The notes under the pieces were generated by a model. That model did no database searches and was not told where the DNA came from. It worked only from the letters and a program-made list of their open reading frames with translations. From Thermoproteota archaeon (GTDB taxonomy: Archaea > Thermoproteota > Methanomethylicia > Methanomethylicales > Methanomethylicaceae), in assembly GCA_020832905.1 (NCBI GenBank), contig JAJHRG010000001.1:128809-192808 (forward strand): 64,000 bases of DNA, written 5' to 3'. Each line of letters opens with the position of its first letter. Within the stretch, counting starts at the first letter, position 1. This document shows, one piece after another, positions 48,063-58,659 of this stretch. The position numbers and the translations under genes were made by a program.

Positions 48063-48557
48063 CTACTCTAATATTCTTGATGGCATAGGTATTTTTGAGC
48101 TTGCTTTTTTAAGTGCCTCTTTTGCAATTTGTACCTTATCCTCTGGTACGAATACTTCTATGATTGGTTGAAATGGCTTTACTCTAGCAGCTCTACTTAC
48201 AGGTTTTCCAAATGCTCTTCTCATACCTTCTTGAAGTCTATCAGCACCAGCAAAAGCCATCATTTTATTTTCACGTAGTATATGATGAGGATATACTCTT
48301 ATTCGCATATAATAGTTATTTTCTCCTAATTTTGCACTTAAGTGCTTTGTTGCTATAATTCTTGCAGCTTCAAGTGCATTATGTCTTATTTGTCCAGCTT
48401 CTAAAGGTACTAATACTAATCTTTTGCTGAAATTACCTTTTGGATTTCCAAATTCAAATTTTGTAATTTTAGATTGGGGTATTGACTTTATGTATTCTAT
48501 TCTAGTATATGGAGGAGTATCAAAATATCTATAACAGTGACCAGGACGTTCAGGCAT
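48063..48557 (-). CDS. rpl10e: Ribosomal protein uL16 (archaeal L10e)
   Basis: RPGHCYRYFDTPPYTRIEYIKSIPQSKITKFEFGN. Confidence 0.95.
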   Translation of the reverse strand: MPERPGHCYRYFDTPPYTRIEYIKSIPQSKITKFEFGNPKGNFSKRLVLVPLEAGQIRHNALEAARIIATKHLSAKLGENNYYMRIRVYPHHILRENKMMAFAGADRLQEGMRRAFGKPVSRAARVKPFQPIIEVFVPEDKVQIAKEALKKASSKIPMPSRILE

Positions 48558-48606
48558 TTTTAATCCCCCAAGGTTTATGATTTAATTAAATATTTTAGTT
48601 TTTCTA

Positions 48607-49188
48607 TTAGTAAGTAATTTCTATTACGACAATTTCCTCAAATAAAAATTTTTTCCTCATGATAATCTTTCCTTTAAGTCCCATTTTACTTATTAATTCT
48701 AAACTCTCTTCTATATCATTAATTGTTGATTGTACAAAAAGAGCTTTACCATTTTCTTTAAGAAAATTACTAACACTCATTATGAACCTATCAATTATGT
48801 TTCTTCCTTTTTTACCACCACTCCATGAAATATCCTTTGGTTCTTCATCCCATAGATAAGGAGGATTCATTGTTATTAAGTCAAATTTTACCTTTCCTAA
48901 TGGGTTAAATAAATCACCAACTATTGCATTTAATTTATCGTAAACTGAATTTATTTTGAAGTTTTCACATGTATTCTTTATTGCTATTGGATTAATGTCT
49001 ATAGATGTAACTGATCTTACTTTATCAGCAACACATAAGCCAACTATTCCTGTTCCACAACATAAATCTAAAATATCTCCTGAGGCTATAGGCATTATTG
49101 CATCTATTAATAAATATGAATCTTCTGCAGGCTCATAAACCCCTGGATAAATTATTATTCTTTTTCCCATTAGGTTTATTTCCTTCAC
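48607..49188 (-). CDS. HemK2/N6AMT1-like protein methyltransferase
   Basis: YEPAEDSYLLIDAI, DLCCGTGIVGL, MNPPYLWDE. Confidence 0.85.
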   Translation of the reverse strand: MKEINLMGKRIIIYPGVYEPAEDSYLLIDAIMPIASGDILDLCCGTGIVGLCVADKVRSVTSIDINPIAIKNTCENFKINSVYDKLNAIVGDLFNPLGKVKFDLITMNPPYLWDEEPKDISWSGGKKGRNIIDRFIMSVSNFLKENGKALFVQSTINDIEESLELISKMGLKGKIIMRKKFLFEEIVVIEITY

Positions 49189-50068
49189 TTTTATTTTTTA
49201 TTAGATTACTTAGATAGATAAATTCTTCTGGTTTTATTTCAAATACTCTTCTTTCTAGTAATTCTCTATCTACTAAACTTATTAATTCATTATAATTCAT
49301 TTTATTAATTTTACAATATGTATAAAGTGCAACTTTTAATTTTCTTCTTCTTTGTGAAAACAATATTCTTAGTACATCTTCTAAGGTTTTCCAGTCTATG
49401 TTATGTTTCTTTTTTCTTATTCTTACTACTGTAGTAAAAACTTTTGGTTTTGGATAAAAGCAATCTGGTGGAAAATCTCCTATTTTTTCTACTTCTGCCA
49501 TTAAGCTCATAGCCACACTTAATCTTGAATAATCTTTATCTCCTGTTTTTGCTAAAAGTCTATTAGCAACTTCTTTTTGATAAGTTAATACAGCTAATTT
49601 AAAATCTGCCTCAAGAATTTTAAAAGTAATTGGTGTAGAGATAGAAAAAGGTAAATTTGATACTATTTTATCTACACTAGGAAAATTAATCTTCAAAGCA
49701 TCTCCTTCTATTATTTCAATATTTTTTTCTTTTTCTAAGATTTTTGATAGTGCTTTTACTGCATTTTTATCTTTTTCTATAACAATAACCTTTTTTGCTA
49801 ATTTCGATAATCTAAGAGTTAAAGTTCCAATTCCTGCACCTATTTCAAGTATAACTTCATTAGGTTTAATTTCTGCAGCTTCTAAAATTCTATTTATCAT
49901 TTCCCTACTTATTATGTAATTTTGTCCAAATTTTCGTTTTGGTTTTATATTATATTCTCTTATTATTCTTAAAGTCCATTTCAATAAATCATTTTCCAAT
50001 CTTTTTCCCTTCTCAAGAAAATCATTTACTAATATATGGTTTTGTGAAAATATAATATTTATCTTCAT
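49133..50068 (-). CDS. ksgA: rRNA adenine dimethyltransferase KsgA/Dim1 (start uncertain)
   Basis: KFGQNYIISREMINRI, LEIGAGIGTLTLRL, SNLPFSISTPI. Confidence 0.92.
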   Translation of the reverse strand: MKINIIFSQNHILVNDFLEKGKRLENDLLKWTLRIIREYNIKPKRKFGQNYIISREMINRILEAAEIKPNEVILEIGAGIGTLTLRLSKLAKKVIVIEKDKNAVKALSKILEKEKNIEIIEGDALKINFPSVDKIVSNLPFSISTPITFKILEADFKLAVLTYQKEVANRLLAKTGDKDYSRLSVAMSLMAEVEKIGDFPPDCFYPKPKVFTTVVRIRKKKHNIDWKTLEDVLRILFSQRRRKLKVALYTYCKINKMNYNELISLVDRELLERRVFEIKPEEFIYLSNLIKNKSEGNKPNGKKNNNLSRGL

Positions 50069-50600
50069 TTTTAAGCTCCATTATTATTCTTTTTACTATC
50101 ATTTTTTTAGGATCTAGTATATGTAATCTTTTTTGAATATCTTCAAAACTTGAAAAAGGTGCTTTTTTCCTCTCCTCTATTATTTGCCACATAAGCTTTT
50201 TACCAATACCTGGAAGTAGTTCTAATGAATGCATTCTTGTAGTTATAGGTCCGGCTGTATTAAAAAATGCTACAAATCTTTCTTCATTTTTACTTACAAT
50301 AATCCCTATAACATTTTCTAATTCTTCTTTTGCTGTTTGAGTAAGTTCTTCATACGTAATTCTTCTTTTTACATGAGCAATCTTTGTTCTTTCATGTTTT
50401 CCAATTGCAATACGTTCTCCAATTGAAAAATCCATTCCAGGAAGAGGAACTAGTTCTAGTAAAGTAAAATAATACTCTCCAATAGCTTGAAGTATTGGCT
50501 CTCTTTTATAAAAAGGTTGAAATTGTCTTAATTGCCCATATGGTAAATAGTCTAAAACATAAGCATATTCTTCATATCGCTTTATACTTTCATCAGTCAT
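50022..50600 (-). CDS. DUF655 family protein
   Basis: YEEYAYVLDYLPYGQ; HhH-like LLPGIGKKLMWQIIEERKK. Confidence 0.88.
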   Translation of the reverse strand: MTDESIKRYEEYAYVLDYLPYGQLRQFQPFYKREPILQAIGEYYFTLLELVPLPGMDFSIGERIAIGKHERTKIAHVKRRITYEELTQTAKEELENVIGIIVSKNEERFVAFFNTAGPITTRMHSLELLPGIGKKLMWQIIEERKKAPFSSFEDIQKRLHILDPKKMIVKRIIMELKNEDKYYIFTKPYISK

Positions 50601-50689
50601 TTTATTCCCTCATAAAAATATTAGTTTCTATATTCTTATTATTAATTTCTAAAATAATACTAAATTACTATATTACTATATATAATAAG

Positions 50690-51022
50690 TTATTGTCTAA
50701 AAGAATTGATGATAGATAATACTCTTTCTAAATCAGAAGGTAAGAAAATCTTATTTTCAGTAGATAATATCGTTCTAAGTTCATCAATGGTCTTTGGCAT
50801 TATATTTACTATTTGAGCAGCAACTATTGGTGAAATTCCTTCCATCTCTAATTTTTTCATTAATTCTTCTGCTTTATCTGCATCTAACTTAGATAACTTA
50901 CTTACATATTCATAAGTAATTTTCTGTAAATAATTTAGTCCTCCTTCTTTTTCTCTTTCTTCAAGTAATTTTTTAACTTGAGAATATGTAAGAATCTTTT
51001 CTTTTATTATCTCCTTTGGCAT
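50690..51022 (-). CDS. rpoF: RNA polymerase subunit F (Rpo4)
   Basis: SQVKKLLEEREKEG...LMKKLEMEGISPIVAAQIVNIMPKTIDELRTIL. Confidence 0.88.
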   Translation of the reverse strand: MPKEIIKEKILTYSQVKKLLEEREKEGGLNYLQKITYEYVSKLSKLDADKAEELMKKLEMEGISPIVAAQIVNIMPKTIDELRTILSTENKIFLPSDLERVLSIINSFRQ

Positions 51023-51316
51023 TTATTTTCCCTCTAGAGGAACAATATGTTCAGGTCTAGTTATAATAGTTTTTTCATAACCTCCCATAAGTACTTTTAT
51101 GATATATGCTCTTCCTCTTTTTCCTAAAATAATTCCAGTTTTTCCATGAAATCTTCTATGAGGCATTCCTTTTACAAATGAAGGATCTATTTTGATAACA
51201 ACTCTATCTCCTTCTTTATATTCTCTTAGAATTCTAGTAATAGGATTCCATTTCTCTCTTACTCCTTTTCTAAGTAATTTTCTTGTTCTATTTCTATAAC
51301 CTAAAGAATGTTTCAT
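51023..51316 (-). CDS. rpl21e: Ribosomal protein eL21 (L21e)
   Basis: GYRNRTRKLLRKGVREKW; GKTGIILGKRGRAYIIKV. Confidence 0.94.
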   Translation of the reverse strand: MKHSLGYRNRTRKLLRKGVREKWNPITRILREYKEGDRVVIKIDPSFVKGMPHRRFHGKTGIILGKRGRAYIIKVLMGGYEKTIITRPEHIVPLEGK

Positions 51317-51318
51317 TT

Positions 51319-52623
51319 TTATACATCCTCCTTTACAGATATTACATCAAGTTCAATACATTTTGCATCAGCACCTAGTACTTCTGCTATACTTGGTTTT
51401 GTTCTTCCTCCATCTCCTGATACTAACTCCTTTACATAGAGTCCTCCTTGACATCTTACTATTAATTCCATCATTCTATCACCTACTTTTTTAGTTTTAA
51501 TCTCATATACTTTTTTCTTTCTTAATTTATCTGCTCTGCGGTGTAACACTCTAGTTGGAGTATACTGATCAATAGTACACCCACTAAAACTTTTCTCTAT
51601 TTTTTCAAGATCTTCCTCATTTATTTCTCTACTAACTTCAACTAAAACTCTATATGTTTTTTCAGCTATTTTAGCTCTTTCCTTGAGTTTTCTTACTGTA
51701 TTTTTATCTGAATACTTTAATCCAAGTACTTCTATCATACCATTAGCATTTTTATTAATTTCTTTTTCTAATTGACTTAAATCTAATTTTCTTATTATAG
51801 GTTCTTTTATTTCAATTACAAATGGTCTTCCATTACCTAATACTGTAGCATCTACATCTTCTCTTCCAGCACCATGGAATTTTGCAGTTTTACCTTTTGT
51901 TGCTTTTAAAATAGGTTCCGCAATAAGTTCTTCAACTGAAGTAGGATACATCTTTCCTGTCCAATTACATCTTTCACAACCTTTTCCTCTGCATTTACTA
52001 CAATACCATTTTGATTGAGGTATTCCTCTTACAAGCTTTCTATATCTTCCAAATATGTAAATTGGCATTGGTTTAATGGATATATTAAATTTAGGTAATT
52101 CAACAATTACTATAATGTCTGGTTTTTTAAAATTAACACTTTTACCAGTAATTCTTGAAATAATTTTACCAATTTCTCTACTACATTCCATACGTATGGA
52201 TTCTCCATATTCTATTCCAAATTCAGAACGAAGCTTATCTTCTCTTTCAGCAACTTCACCTAAAATTCTTACACCAATAAGAAATGTATCATATTCATAT
52301 TCACTAAGTCTATTTATAATCTCTTTTGCATATTCTTCTAACTTACTCATGAAATTTTCACATATATAGCACTTGAATTCTTTTATTTGTGATCCAATTA
52401 TCTTATTAGCTGGTTGAAAAGCACCATTAGTAGCTAAAATTTTAAGAATTTCATCATTTCCCTTCATAAAATCTAAATGTCCTTCTAAAGCTAAAACAAG
52501 TTTTATTGCTTGTCCTCTTTCTTTGTTTGTTACTCCTCTTATTAAACCACCAAACTGTCTTCCTAAACAGTTATCACATAAAGGGTATTTTGAAAGAATC
52601 TCCTTTGCCTTCTCAATTATCAT
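51319..52623 (-). CDS. pus10: tRNA pseudouridine synthase Pus10
   Basis: CDNCLGRQFGGLIRG; GAGREDVDATVLGNGRPFVIEIKEP. Confidence 0.94.
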   Translation of the reverse strand: MIIEKAKEILSKYPLCDNCLGRQFGGLIRGVTNKERGQAIKLVLALEGHLDFMKGNDEILKILATNGAFQPANKIIGSQIKEFKCYICENFMSKLEEYAKEIINRLSEYEYDTFLIGVRILGEVAEREDKLRSEFGIEYGESIRMECSREIGKIISRITGKSVNFKKPDIIVIVELPKFNISIKPMPIYIFGRYRKLVRGIPQSKWYCSKCRGKGCERCNWTGKMYPTSVEELIAEPILKATKGKTAKFHGAGREDVDATVLGNGRPFVIEIKEPIIRKLDLSQLEKEINKNANGMIEVLGLKYSDKNTVRKLKERAKIAEKTYRVLVEVSREINEEDLEKIEKSFSGCTIDQYTPTRVLHRRADKLRKKKVYEIKTKKVGDRMMELIVRCQGGLYVKELVSGDGGRTKPSIAEVLGADAKCIELDVISVKEDV

Positions 52624-53153
52624 TATAACTCACCTCTATCTATCTTATTATTTATTATGACTACTGCTTGATCAGGAAAGAGTTCTGTTTTTCCAATCTT
52701 AAAAGGTATACAATTCTTTAATAATATATCTTCATTTTCAATTTTTGGATAACTAAAAATTATAGAAAAATCTTCTCCTAATTTTTCTATTTTTCCATGA
52801 GTAAATGAGTAAAAAAATTTAGGTGATGGTATTTCATTTAAGAAATCTTCAATAATAATTCTTTTTACTATTACTCCAGGAAGAATTCTACTTAACTTCT
52901 TGCTATTGATTCTTAATAATCCTGATTTTAATATTCCTAAAATTGACTTCTCATCTGGTCTTACATTTCTCATACTTTTTCCTTCAAAAGCTATACATAT
53001 ATTATTATCAAATATAATATAAGTATTAACATCTCTTCTTAAGTTATGAGAGAGCATCATAGCCCCCACTATAAATCTTGTTATAATTCCTCTTTCATCA
53101 GAATTTACAAATTTAGAAAAAGTTAAAAGAATAAATCTTCTCAATATTTTCAT
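52623..53153 (-). CDS. trmY: tRNA (pseudouridine54-N1)-methyltransferase TrmY
   Basis: ARFIVGAMMLSHNLRRDVNTYI-type SPOUT sequence; next to Pus10. Confidence 0.85.
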   Translation of the reverse strand: MKILRRFILLTFSKFVNSDERGIITRFIVGAMMLSHNLRRDVNTYIIFDNNICIAFEGKSMRNVRPDEKSILGILKSGLLRINSKKLSRILPGVIVKRIIIEDFLNEIPSPKFFYSFTHGKIEKLGEDFSIIFSYPKIENEDILLKNCIPFKIGKTELFPDQAVVIINNKIDRGEL

Positions 53154-54475
53154 CCAATTTTAAACATTTTTTTCAAATTCTTTTGCTTTTTGATTATTTG
53201 TTTTATGTATTTCTTACTAATTTTATATTGCTCAAGTAATTCCTTTACATCCTTTATAGTAGTTCCAGAACCTCTTGCAATTCTTTTTATTCTAGAGCTA
53301 TCTATGATATCTGGATTGAGTAACTCTTCTTCAGTCATTGATTGCATTATTGCCATCCATTTCTTCATTTTTTCTTCAGTAATACTCATTACATCTTTTG
53401 ATATACTTAGTCCTATTCCTGGAATAGATTGAAGAATCTTTCCTATAGGTCCTAATTTTCTAATTGCCTGTAATTGTAGATAAAGATCTTTTAATGTGAA
53501 TTTACCTAATGTTATAGATGTTATTAGTTCTTTCTCATTTTTTTCAATGGCTTTAAATTTCTCAATAAGAGTTTCAATATCACCCATTCCTAGTAATCTT
53601 CCAACAAATCTTCTTGGATTAAATACTTCAATATCTTCAATATATTCCCCTGTACCTATGAATTTTATTTTTGCTCCAGTTGCTACTACTGCAGATATTG
53701 CTCCTCCACCTTTTGCTGACCCATCAAGCTTTGTTAAAAATATAGAACCTATTTTAGTTGCTTTATTAAAAGCTTCAGCATGTTGAGCTACTTGTTGTCC
53801 CATTGTAGCATCTAATACAAGTATTATTTCATCAGGTTTTATTGCATCACTCATTTGACGCATTTCTTCAATAAGTGCAATTTCATTTTTATGTCTTCCT
53901 GCAGTATCAATTATTATAATCTCTATTCCTTTTTCTTTGAATGTTTTTACACCATTTATTGCTATTTTTATAACATCTTTTTCATCTTTTTCTCCATAGA
54001 ATGGAACATTTATTTTTTCAGATAGTTGTTTTAATTGATCATATGCTCCTGCTCTAAAATTATCTGCACAAATGAGTCCAGTAGTATATCCTTGATTTTT
54101 AAAAAACCAAGCAAGTTTAGCTGCACTTGTTGTTTTTCCAGAACCTTGTATTCCTATAAGCATTATTACATGTGTTTTATTTTTCTCATATTTTATTGGT
54201 TCTACTTTTTCTCCTCCTAATAAAGATACTAACTCATCATAAACTACTTTTATTGCTAATTCTCTTCTTGTAATTCCTGGTGGTAATTCTGTTTCAAGAA
54301 TCTTCTTTTCTATTTTTTTCGATAATTCAAGTACAAGTCTTACATTTACATCGGCTTGAATTAATGCTCTTTGTAGATCTCTTATGAGTTCTTTTACAAC
54401 TTTTTCATCTACTATTGGTACTCTAATAATTTTTTTTATAGCACTACTAATAGATGATGCAAGATTATCAAGCAC
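53150..54475 (-). CDS. srp54: Signal recognition particle protein SRP54
   Basis: GIQGSGKTTSAAKLAWFF, DTAGRHK, TKLDGSAKGGG, M domain. Confidence 0.96.
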   Translation of the reverse strand: MLDNLASSISSAIKKIIRVPIVDEKVVKELIRDLQRALIQADVNVRLVLELSKKIEKKILETELPPGITRRELAIKVVYDELVSLLGGEKVEPIKYEKNKTHVIMLIGIQGSGKTTSAAKLAWFFKNQGYTTGLICADNFRAGAYDQLKQLSEKINVPFYGEKDEKDVIKIAINGVKTFKEKGIEIIIIDTAGRHKNEIALIEEMRQMSDAIKPDEIILVLDATMGQQVAQHAEAFNKATKIGSIFLTKLDGSAKGGGAISAVVATGAKIKFIGTGEYIEDIEVFNPRRFVGRLLGMGDIETLIEKFKAIEKNEKELITSITLGKFTLKDLYLQLQAIRKLGPIGKILQSIPGIGLSISKDVMSITEEKMKKWMAIMQSMTEEELLNPDIIDSSRIKRIARGSGTTIKDVKELLEQYKISKKYIKQIIKKQKNLKKMFKIG

Positions 54476-54501
54476 TATTACTACACCAGAATATTATGAT
54501 A

Positions 54502-54897
54502 TTACTTAACTCTCACTATATACTTTTTATTCATTATTTCCCAATATTCTACTTCCACACCAGGAGATAATTTTGAAAGAACTTCTTCTTCTTTTGGTTT
54601 TGGAACTTCAAAAGTTTCATATGTTTGTAAATCCATTACTTGAACTGTATCCTTTAAGATTGCTAATACTTGTCCTGATTTTTTCTCTATTATTGGTACT
54701 TCAACTTTTTGATCTGTAGGAGCAACTATACTTCTTTTTATTCCATCAAATAATCCTATTGCAGTTACTCTTGCTTTAGCCGAACCATGTTTTCCTGTTT
54801 TTGATTTTTCTATAGATACCACTCTACATGGTGTATTATCTATAATTACAAAGCTTCCTTCTTTAAGATCTCCTATCTCTACAGGTTTTGTAGACAT
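54502..54897 (-). CDS. eif5a: Translation initiation factor aIF5A
   Basis: [29 protein letters not shown] hypusine loop. Confidence 0.96.
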   Translation of the reverse strand: MSTKPVEIGDLKEGSFVIIDNTPCRVVSIEKSKTGKHGSAKARVTAIGLFDGIKRSIVAPTDQKVEVPIIEKKSGQVLAILKDTVQVMDLQTYETFEVPKPKEEEVLSKLSPGVEVEYWEIMNKKYIVRVK

Positions 54898-54943
54898 ATT
54901 ATCCCCAGAAAAAATATAAAAAATAAATAAATAAGTTTTGGTA

Positions 54944-55636
54944 TTACCAACTTTCTCCTCTTCTTTTTCTTAACTCCTCAACTAATTGTTTTGTAATACC
55001 AACTGCTGCAGAAGCATCCTTTGGACGAGCATCTGCACCTATAGACTGTGCCCATTCTGGTGTTACAGGTCCTCCACCAACAATTACTGCTACTTTATCT
55101 CTAATACCTGCCTCTTTTAGCATATCAATTACTTTTTTCATTCCTGGCATTGTTGTACTCATTAATGCAGACATTCCTATAACATCTGCTTTTACTTCTT
55201 TTGCTACATCAACAAATTTTTGAAGCGGAACATCTCTTCCAAGATCTATAACTTCAAAACCTGCTGAACTTAACATTATTTTCACTAAGTTTTTACCAAT
55301 ATCGTGAATATCTCCTTCGACTACACCTAAAACTATCTTAGCTGGTACTTTTGTTTTCTCCACTTTAATATGAGGTCTTAATACTTCAATGGCACTAGTT
55401 AAAGCATTAGCTGCTAATAATACTTCTGGAACAAATATTTTTCTTTCTTCATACATTTTACTTATTACTTCCATGGCTTCTCCGCCATATTTTGTTATCA
55501 TTTCATATGCATCTAATCCTATTGATATACTCTCTTTAGCCCACTTAACAGCTTCTTCTTCATTACCATTTATTATAGCTTCTTTAAATTTACTTATTAC
55601 TTCTTCTTTTGTTACCATAATTCTCACCTCATACAT
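54944..55636 (-). CDS. Methyltransferase corrinoid (B12-binding) protein, MtbC/MtaC/MtmC-type
   Basis: [46 protein letters not shown]. Confidence 0.92.
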   Translation of the reverse strand: MYEVRIMVTKEEVISKFKEAIINGNEEEAVKWAKESISIGLDAYEMITKYGGEAMEVISKMYEERKIFVPEVLLAANALTSAIEVLRPHIKVEKTKVPAKIVLGVVEGDIHDIGKNLVKIMLSSAGFEVIDLGRDVPLQKFVDVAKEVKADVIGMSALMSTTMPGMKKVIDMLKEAGIRDKVAVIVGGGPVTPEWAQSIGADARPKDASAAVGITKQLVEELRKRRGESW

Positions 55637-56654
55637 ATATCATACATTTTGTTGCTTCTACTAATGCTCTAAAGTTTGCTGTTGGTGTTCTTGGAGGAAT
55701 TCCACATGATGGCATAACAACATCAACTCCTTGACTTATAGCATCAATTACTGCTTTTCTTACAGTTTCTGGTGTTCCAAATAATAGTGCACTTATTGTT
55801 GGTACGCCTCCTGCAACTGCAACTCTATTTCCTAAAATTTGTTTAGCAAATGCAATATTTACTTGTGTATCTACTGAAAAAGCATCAACTTCTGTATCTG
55901 GAATATATGGTAGATATGCAGTTGCATTTCCACATATATGTAAAACAATAGGAGCACCTAATCTTCTTGATATACTTCTATATACTGGAACTAGTACTTC
56001 CTTAAAGAATTGTGGTGATATTATATCTGATGTTGCTGAAGGATCTGCTATACAGATTATGTCAGCACCACATCTAAGAGCTTCTTTAGAATCTTCAACA
56101 TTAATATCTGCAATCATCATTAATACTTCTTTTATTTGTTCTATTGGTTTCTTCTTTGTCCATATAAGAAATCTTTCTATTCCAAATATATGTCCAGCTA
56201 CAGTAAATGGTCCAGTAACTTGATTTACAATAGGTAAGTAATCTCCATATTCTCTTCTTAATTTTTCTTCTACTTTATGCTTTATTGGAAATCTTCCTTT
56301 CTCAATAATTTTTTCTGGTATTTTGAATTCACTAATATCATTAAATGCAGGTGTTTCTACACTAGGATGTCTATCAATTCTTCCCCAGTTTATCTTACAG
56401 CCAAGTGCTTCAGCTTCAATACATAAATCAAATGGAAGTTTAAATCCTTCAAGTCCTATTATTGTCCAAGCAGCTTCTGCAAGTCTATAAGCAAGTTCAA
56501 CATCTTTATGTGCATCAGGAAATGGTGCTTTTACTGCAAGCATTTGTTCTACAGTAGCAGTTGTAAGTGCATCACAACAAGAAATTCTATCAGCTTTGTG
56601 TTTATTTCCTGTAAAACAAAGTAAAGCTCGTTTTTTTGGTGTCATTTCTACCAT
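55629..56654 (-). CDS. MtaA/MtbA-type corrinoid methyltransferase (uroporphyrinogen decarboxylase fold)
   Basis: GPFTVAGHIFG; LHICGNATAYLP zinc motif; GGVPTISALLFGTPETVR. Confidence 0.88.
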   Translation of the reverse strand: MVEMTPKKRALLCFTGNKHKADRISCCDALTTATVEQMLAVKAPFPDAHKDVELAYRLAEAAWTIIGLEGFKLPFDLCIEAEALGCKINWGRIDRHPSVETPAFNDISEFKIPEKIIEKGRFPIKHKVEEKLRREYGDYLPIVNQVTGPFTVAGHIFGIERFLIWTKKKPIEQIKEVLMMIADINVEDSKEALRCGADIICIADPSATSDIISPQFFKEVLVPVYRSISRRLGAPIVLHICGNATAYLPYIPDTEVDAFSVDTQVNIAFAKQILGNRVAVAGGVPTISALLFGTPETVRKAVIDAISQGVDVVMPSCGIPPRTPTANFRALVEATKCMIYV

Positions 56655-56752
56655 ACAATCACCTATATGTCCATGTTAAGATAGATTTTTTCTTTTTTAT
56701 CAATTTTTCTTTTTTAATTAAACTTATTAGTATCAATTACTTTTAGTTACAT

Positions 56753-57568
56753 ATGATGAAATTACGTACTATAATAATTCATAAGCAAAAATCACAAGAA
56801 GCTGAAAAAATAAGTAGAAATATAGGTAATTATCTTGAGCTTAATAATATTTCTGTAAAATATGTAGTTCTAGATGATATTGATAAAATTGATAAAAATG
56901 ATGCTGATTTAGTCATTGTAGTTGGTGGAGATGGTACAATAATTAGAACAATACATAAAGTAGAAGAAATTCCTATATTAGGAATAAAATATGGGGCTAT
57001 TGGTTTTTTATGTGAAACAACACCAGAAAATGCAAAAAATACAATTGATAAAATTTTAGCTGGTAATTATTACTTAGATAAGAGAACATTATTAAATGTA
57101 GAGTATTTAGGTAAAAATTATACTGTAGTAAATGAGGTTTTATTAACAGCATCAAAGATATCAAAAATTATTTCTTTTTCAATTTTTAAGAATGAAAAAT
57201 TAGTTTATAGTGGAAAAGCAGATGGTATAATAGTATCAACTGTTACTGGATCAACAGCATATGCTTTTTCAGCAGGAGGTTGTATAATTGATCCTGAATT
57301 AGATTTAATAGAAGTAATAATGATATGTCCCCTGTCTATAGTAGCTCGTCCTTTTCTTTTTCCAATTTCTTGTAAACTTAAAATATTACTACAAAAAAAT
57401 GATTATGATGGTTTACTTATAGTTGATGGAGATGAAGTTTGTAAAGTTAATTATGATGAGCCAATAAAAATTGAAAAATCTAATAAATCAGCTTTATTCA
57501 TAAGAACTGAACCTTTTGATTTCTACAAAAGAATAAAAGAAAAAATTGCTTTATCAATGGAGAAATAA
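56753..57568 (+). CDS. nadK: NAD kinase
   Basis: VVGGDGTIIRTIHKV; DGIIVSTVTGSTAYAFSAGG. Confidence 0.93.
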   Translation: MMKLRTIIIHKQKSQEAEKISRNIGNYLELNNISVKYVVLDDIDKIDKNDADLVIVVGGDGTIIRTIHKVEEIPILGIKYGAIGFLCETTPENAKNTIDKILAGNYYLDKRTLLNVEYLGKNYTVVNEVLLTASKISKIISFSIFKNEKLVYSGKADGIIVSTVTGSTAYAFSAGGCIIDPELDLIEVIMICPLSIVARPFLFPISCKLKILLQKNDYDGLLIVDGDEVCKVNYDEPIKIEKSNKSALFIRTEPFDFYKRIKEKIALSMEK

Positions 57569-57571
57569 ATA

Positions 57572-58099
57572 ATGATTTCTAATAAGAAACATATTTTTGT
57601 TTTAGATACTTCAGCAATATTATATGGATTTAATCCACAAATTGTAGAAGGAGAACACTATACTACACCTAAAGTACTTTCTGAAGTTCATGATGAAAAT
57701 TTAAAAATAATTTTAGATATTTCCATATCTTTAGGAAAATTAAAAATAAAAATTCCTAAACATGAATTTATAGAGTTTATTAAAAAAAGAGCAACTGAAA
57801 CTGGTGATATTTTCTCTCTTTCAGAAACAGATTTAGAAGTTTTAGCTCTTGCTTATGAGCTTAAAAGTGAAGGATTTGATCCAGTAATTATTACTGATGA
57901 TTATAGTGTACAAAATTTATGCACATTATTATCATTATCTTTCAAATCTATAGTAACTGAAGGTATATCACAAAAATTTTTATGGATTATTTATTGTCCA
58001 GCATGTGGTAGAACTTATAAATCTTCTGAATTAATCACTAATTGTAAAGTTTGTGGACATATCTTAAAAAGAAAAGTCTATAAAAAAGAAAGTATTTAA
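57572..58099 (+). CDS. nob1: Nob1-like PIN endonuclease with zinc ribbon
   Basis: VLDTSAILYGF; ITDDYSVQNLC; CPACGRTYKSSELITNCKVCGHIL. Confidence 0.9.
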   Translation: MISNKKHIFVLDTSAILYGFNPQIVEGEHYTTPKVLSEVHDENLKIILDISISLGKLKIKIPKHEFIEFIKKRATETGDIFSLSETDLEVLALAYELKSEGFDPVIITDDYSVQNLCTLLSLSFKSIVTEGISQKFLWIIYCPACGRTYKSSELITNCKVCGHILKRKVYKKESI

Positions 58100-58659
58100 A
58101 TATTAAGAATTATTCTATTCCAACAATCCTTACAATAATCTTCACCTTTATGATAAAGTTCTATAGGTGAATTAGAATAGTACATCACACAATTGATCTT
58201 ATTACAATGTGATAAAGAAAGAGTATGTCCAAACTCATGTAATAGTACTTTTGAAAATTGTCTTATAAAAAATTCTTCCCCCTTTTTACTATATTCATAA
58301 ATTTCTGGTATATCATTCCAGAAATTAGGATCAATTCTTGCTGAAGATATTATTCCTATTCCTTTTGTTGCTAATCCAAAAATGTAATTAGTTCCATAGG
58401 TATAGATATCTGAAGAAGTTATTATTATAACAATAGAATTTTCATCTTTAAATTTCATTCCTTTTTCTAGTATTAAGTCTGCAAAATATTGTCTAAATCC
58501 TTTAAAATTAATTCTATAGTGAATATCTTCTAAAGAAATTACTTCACTTAATATATCTACATTTAAATATTTAGAAAATTTTCTTGAATAACAATCCTTT
58601 GCAATTTCTAATAATTTTTCACTGGTTTTCTCAGTTGCTATAATATTTATTTTTCTCAA
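58096..58659 (-). CDS. amzA: Archaemetzincin zinc metalloprotease
   Basis: LLHEFGHTLSLSHCNKINCVMYYSNS. Confidence 0.92.
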   Translation of the reverse strand: MRKINIIATEKTSEKLLEIAKDCYSRKFSKYLNVDILSEVISLEDIHYRINFKGFRQYFADLILEKGMKFKDENSIVIIITSSDIYTYGTNYIFGLATKGIGIISSARIDPNFWNDIPEIYEYSKKGEEFFIRQFSKVLLHEFGHTLSLSHCNKINCVMYYSNSPIELYHKGEDYCKDCWNRIILNI

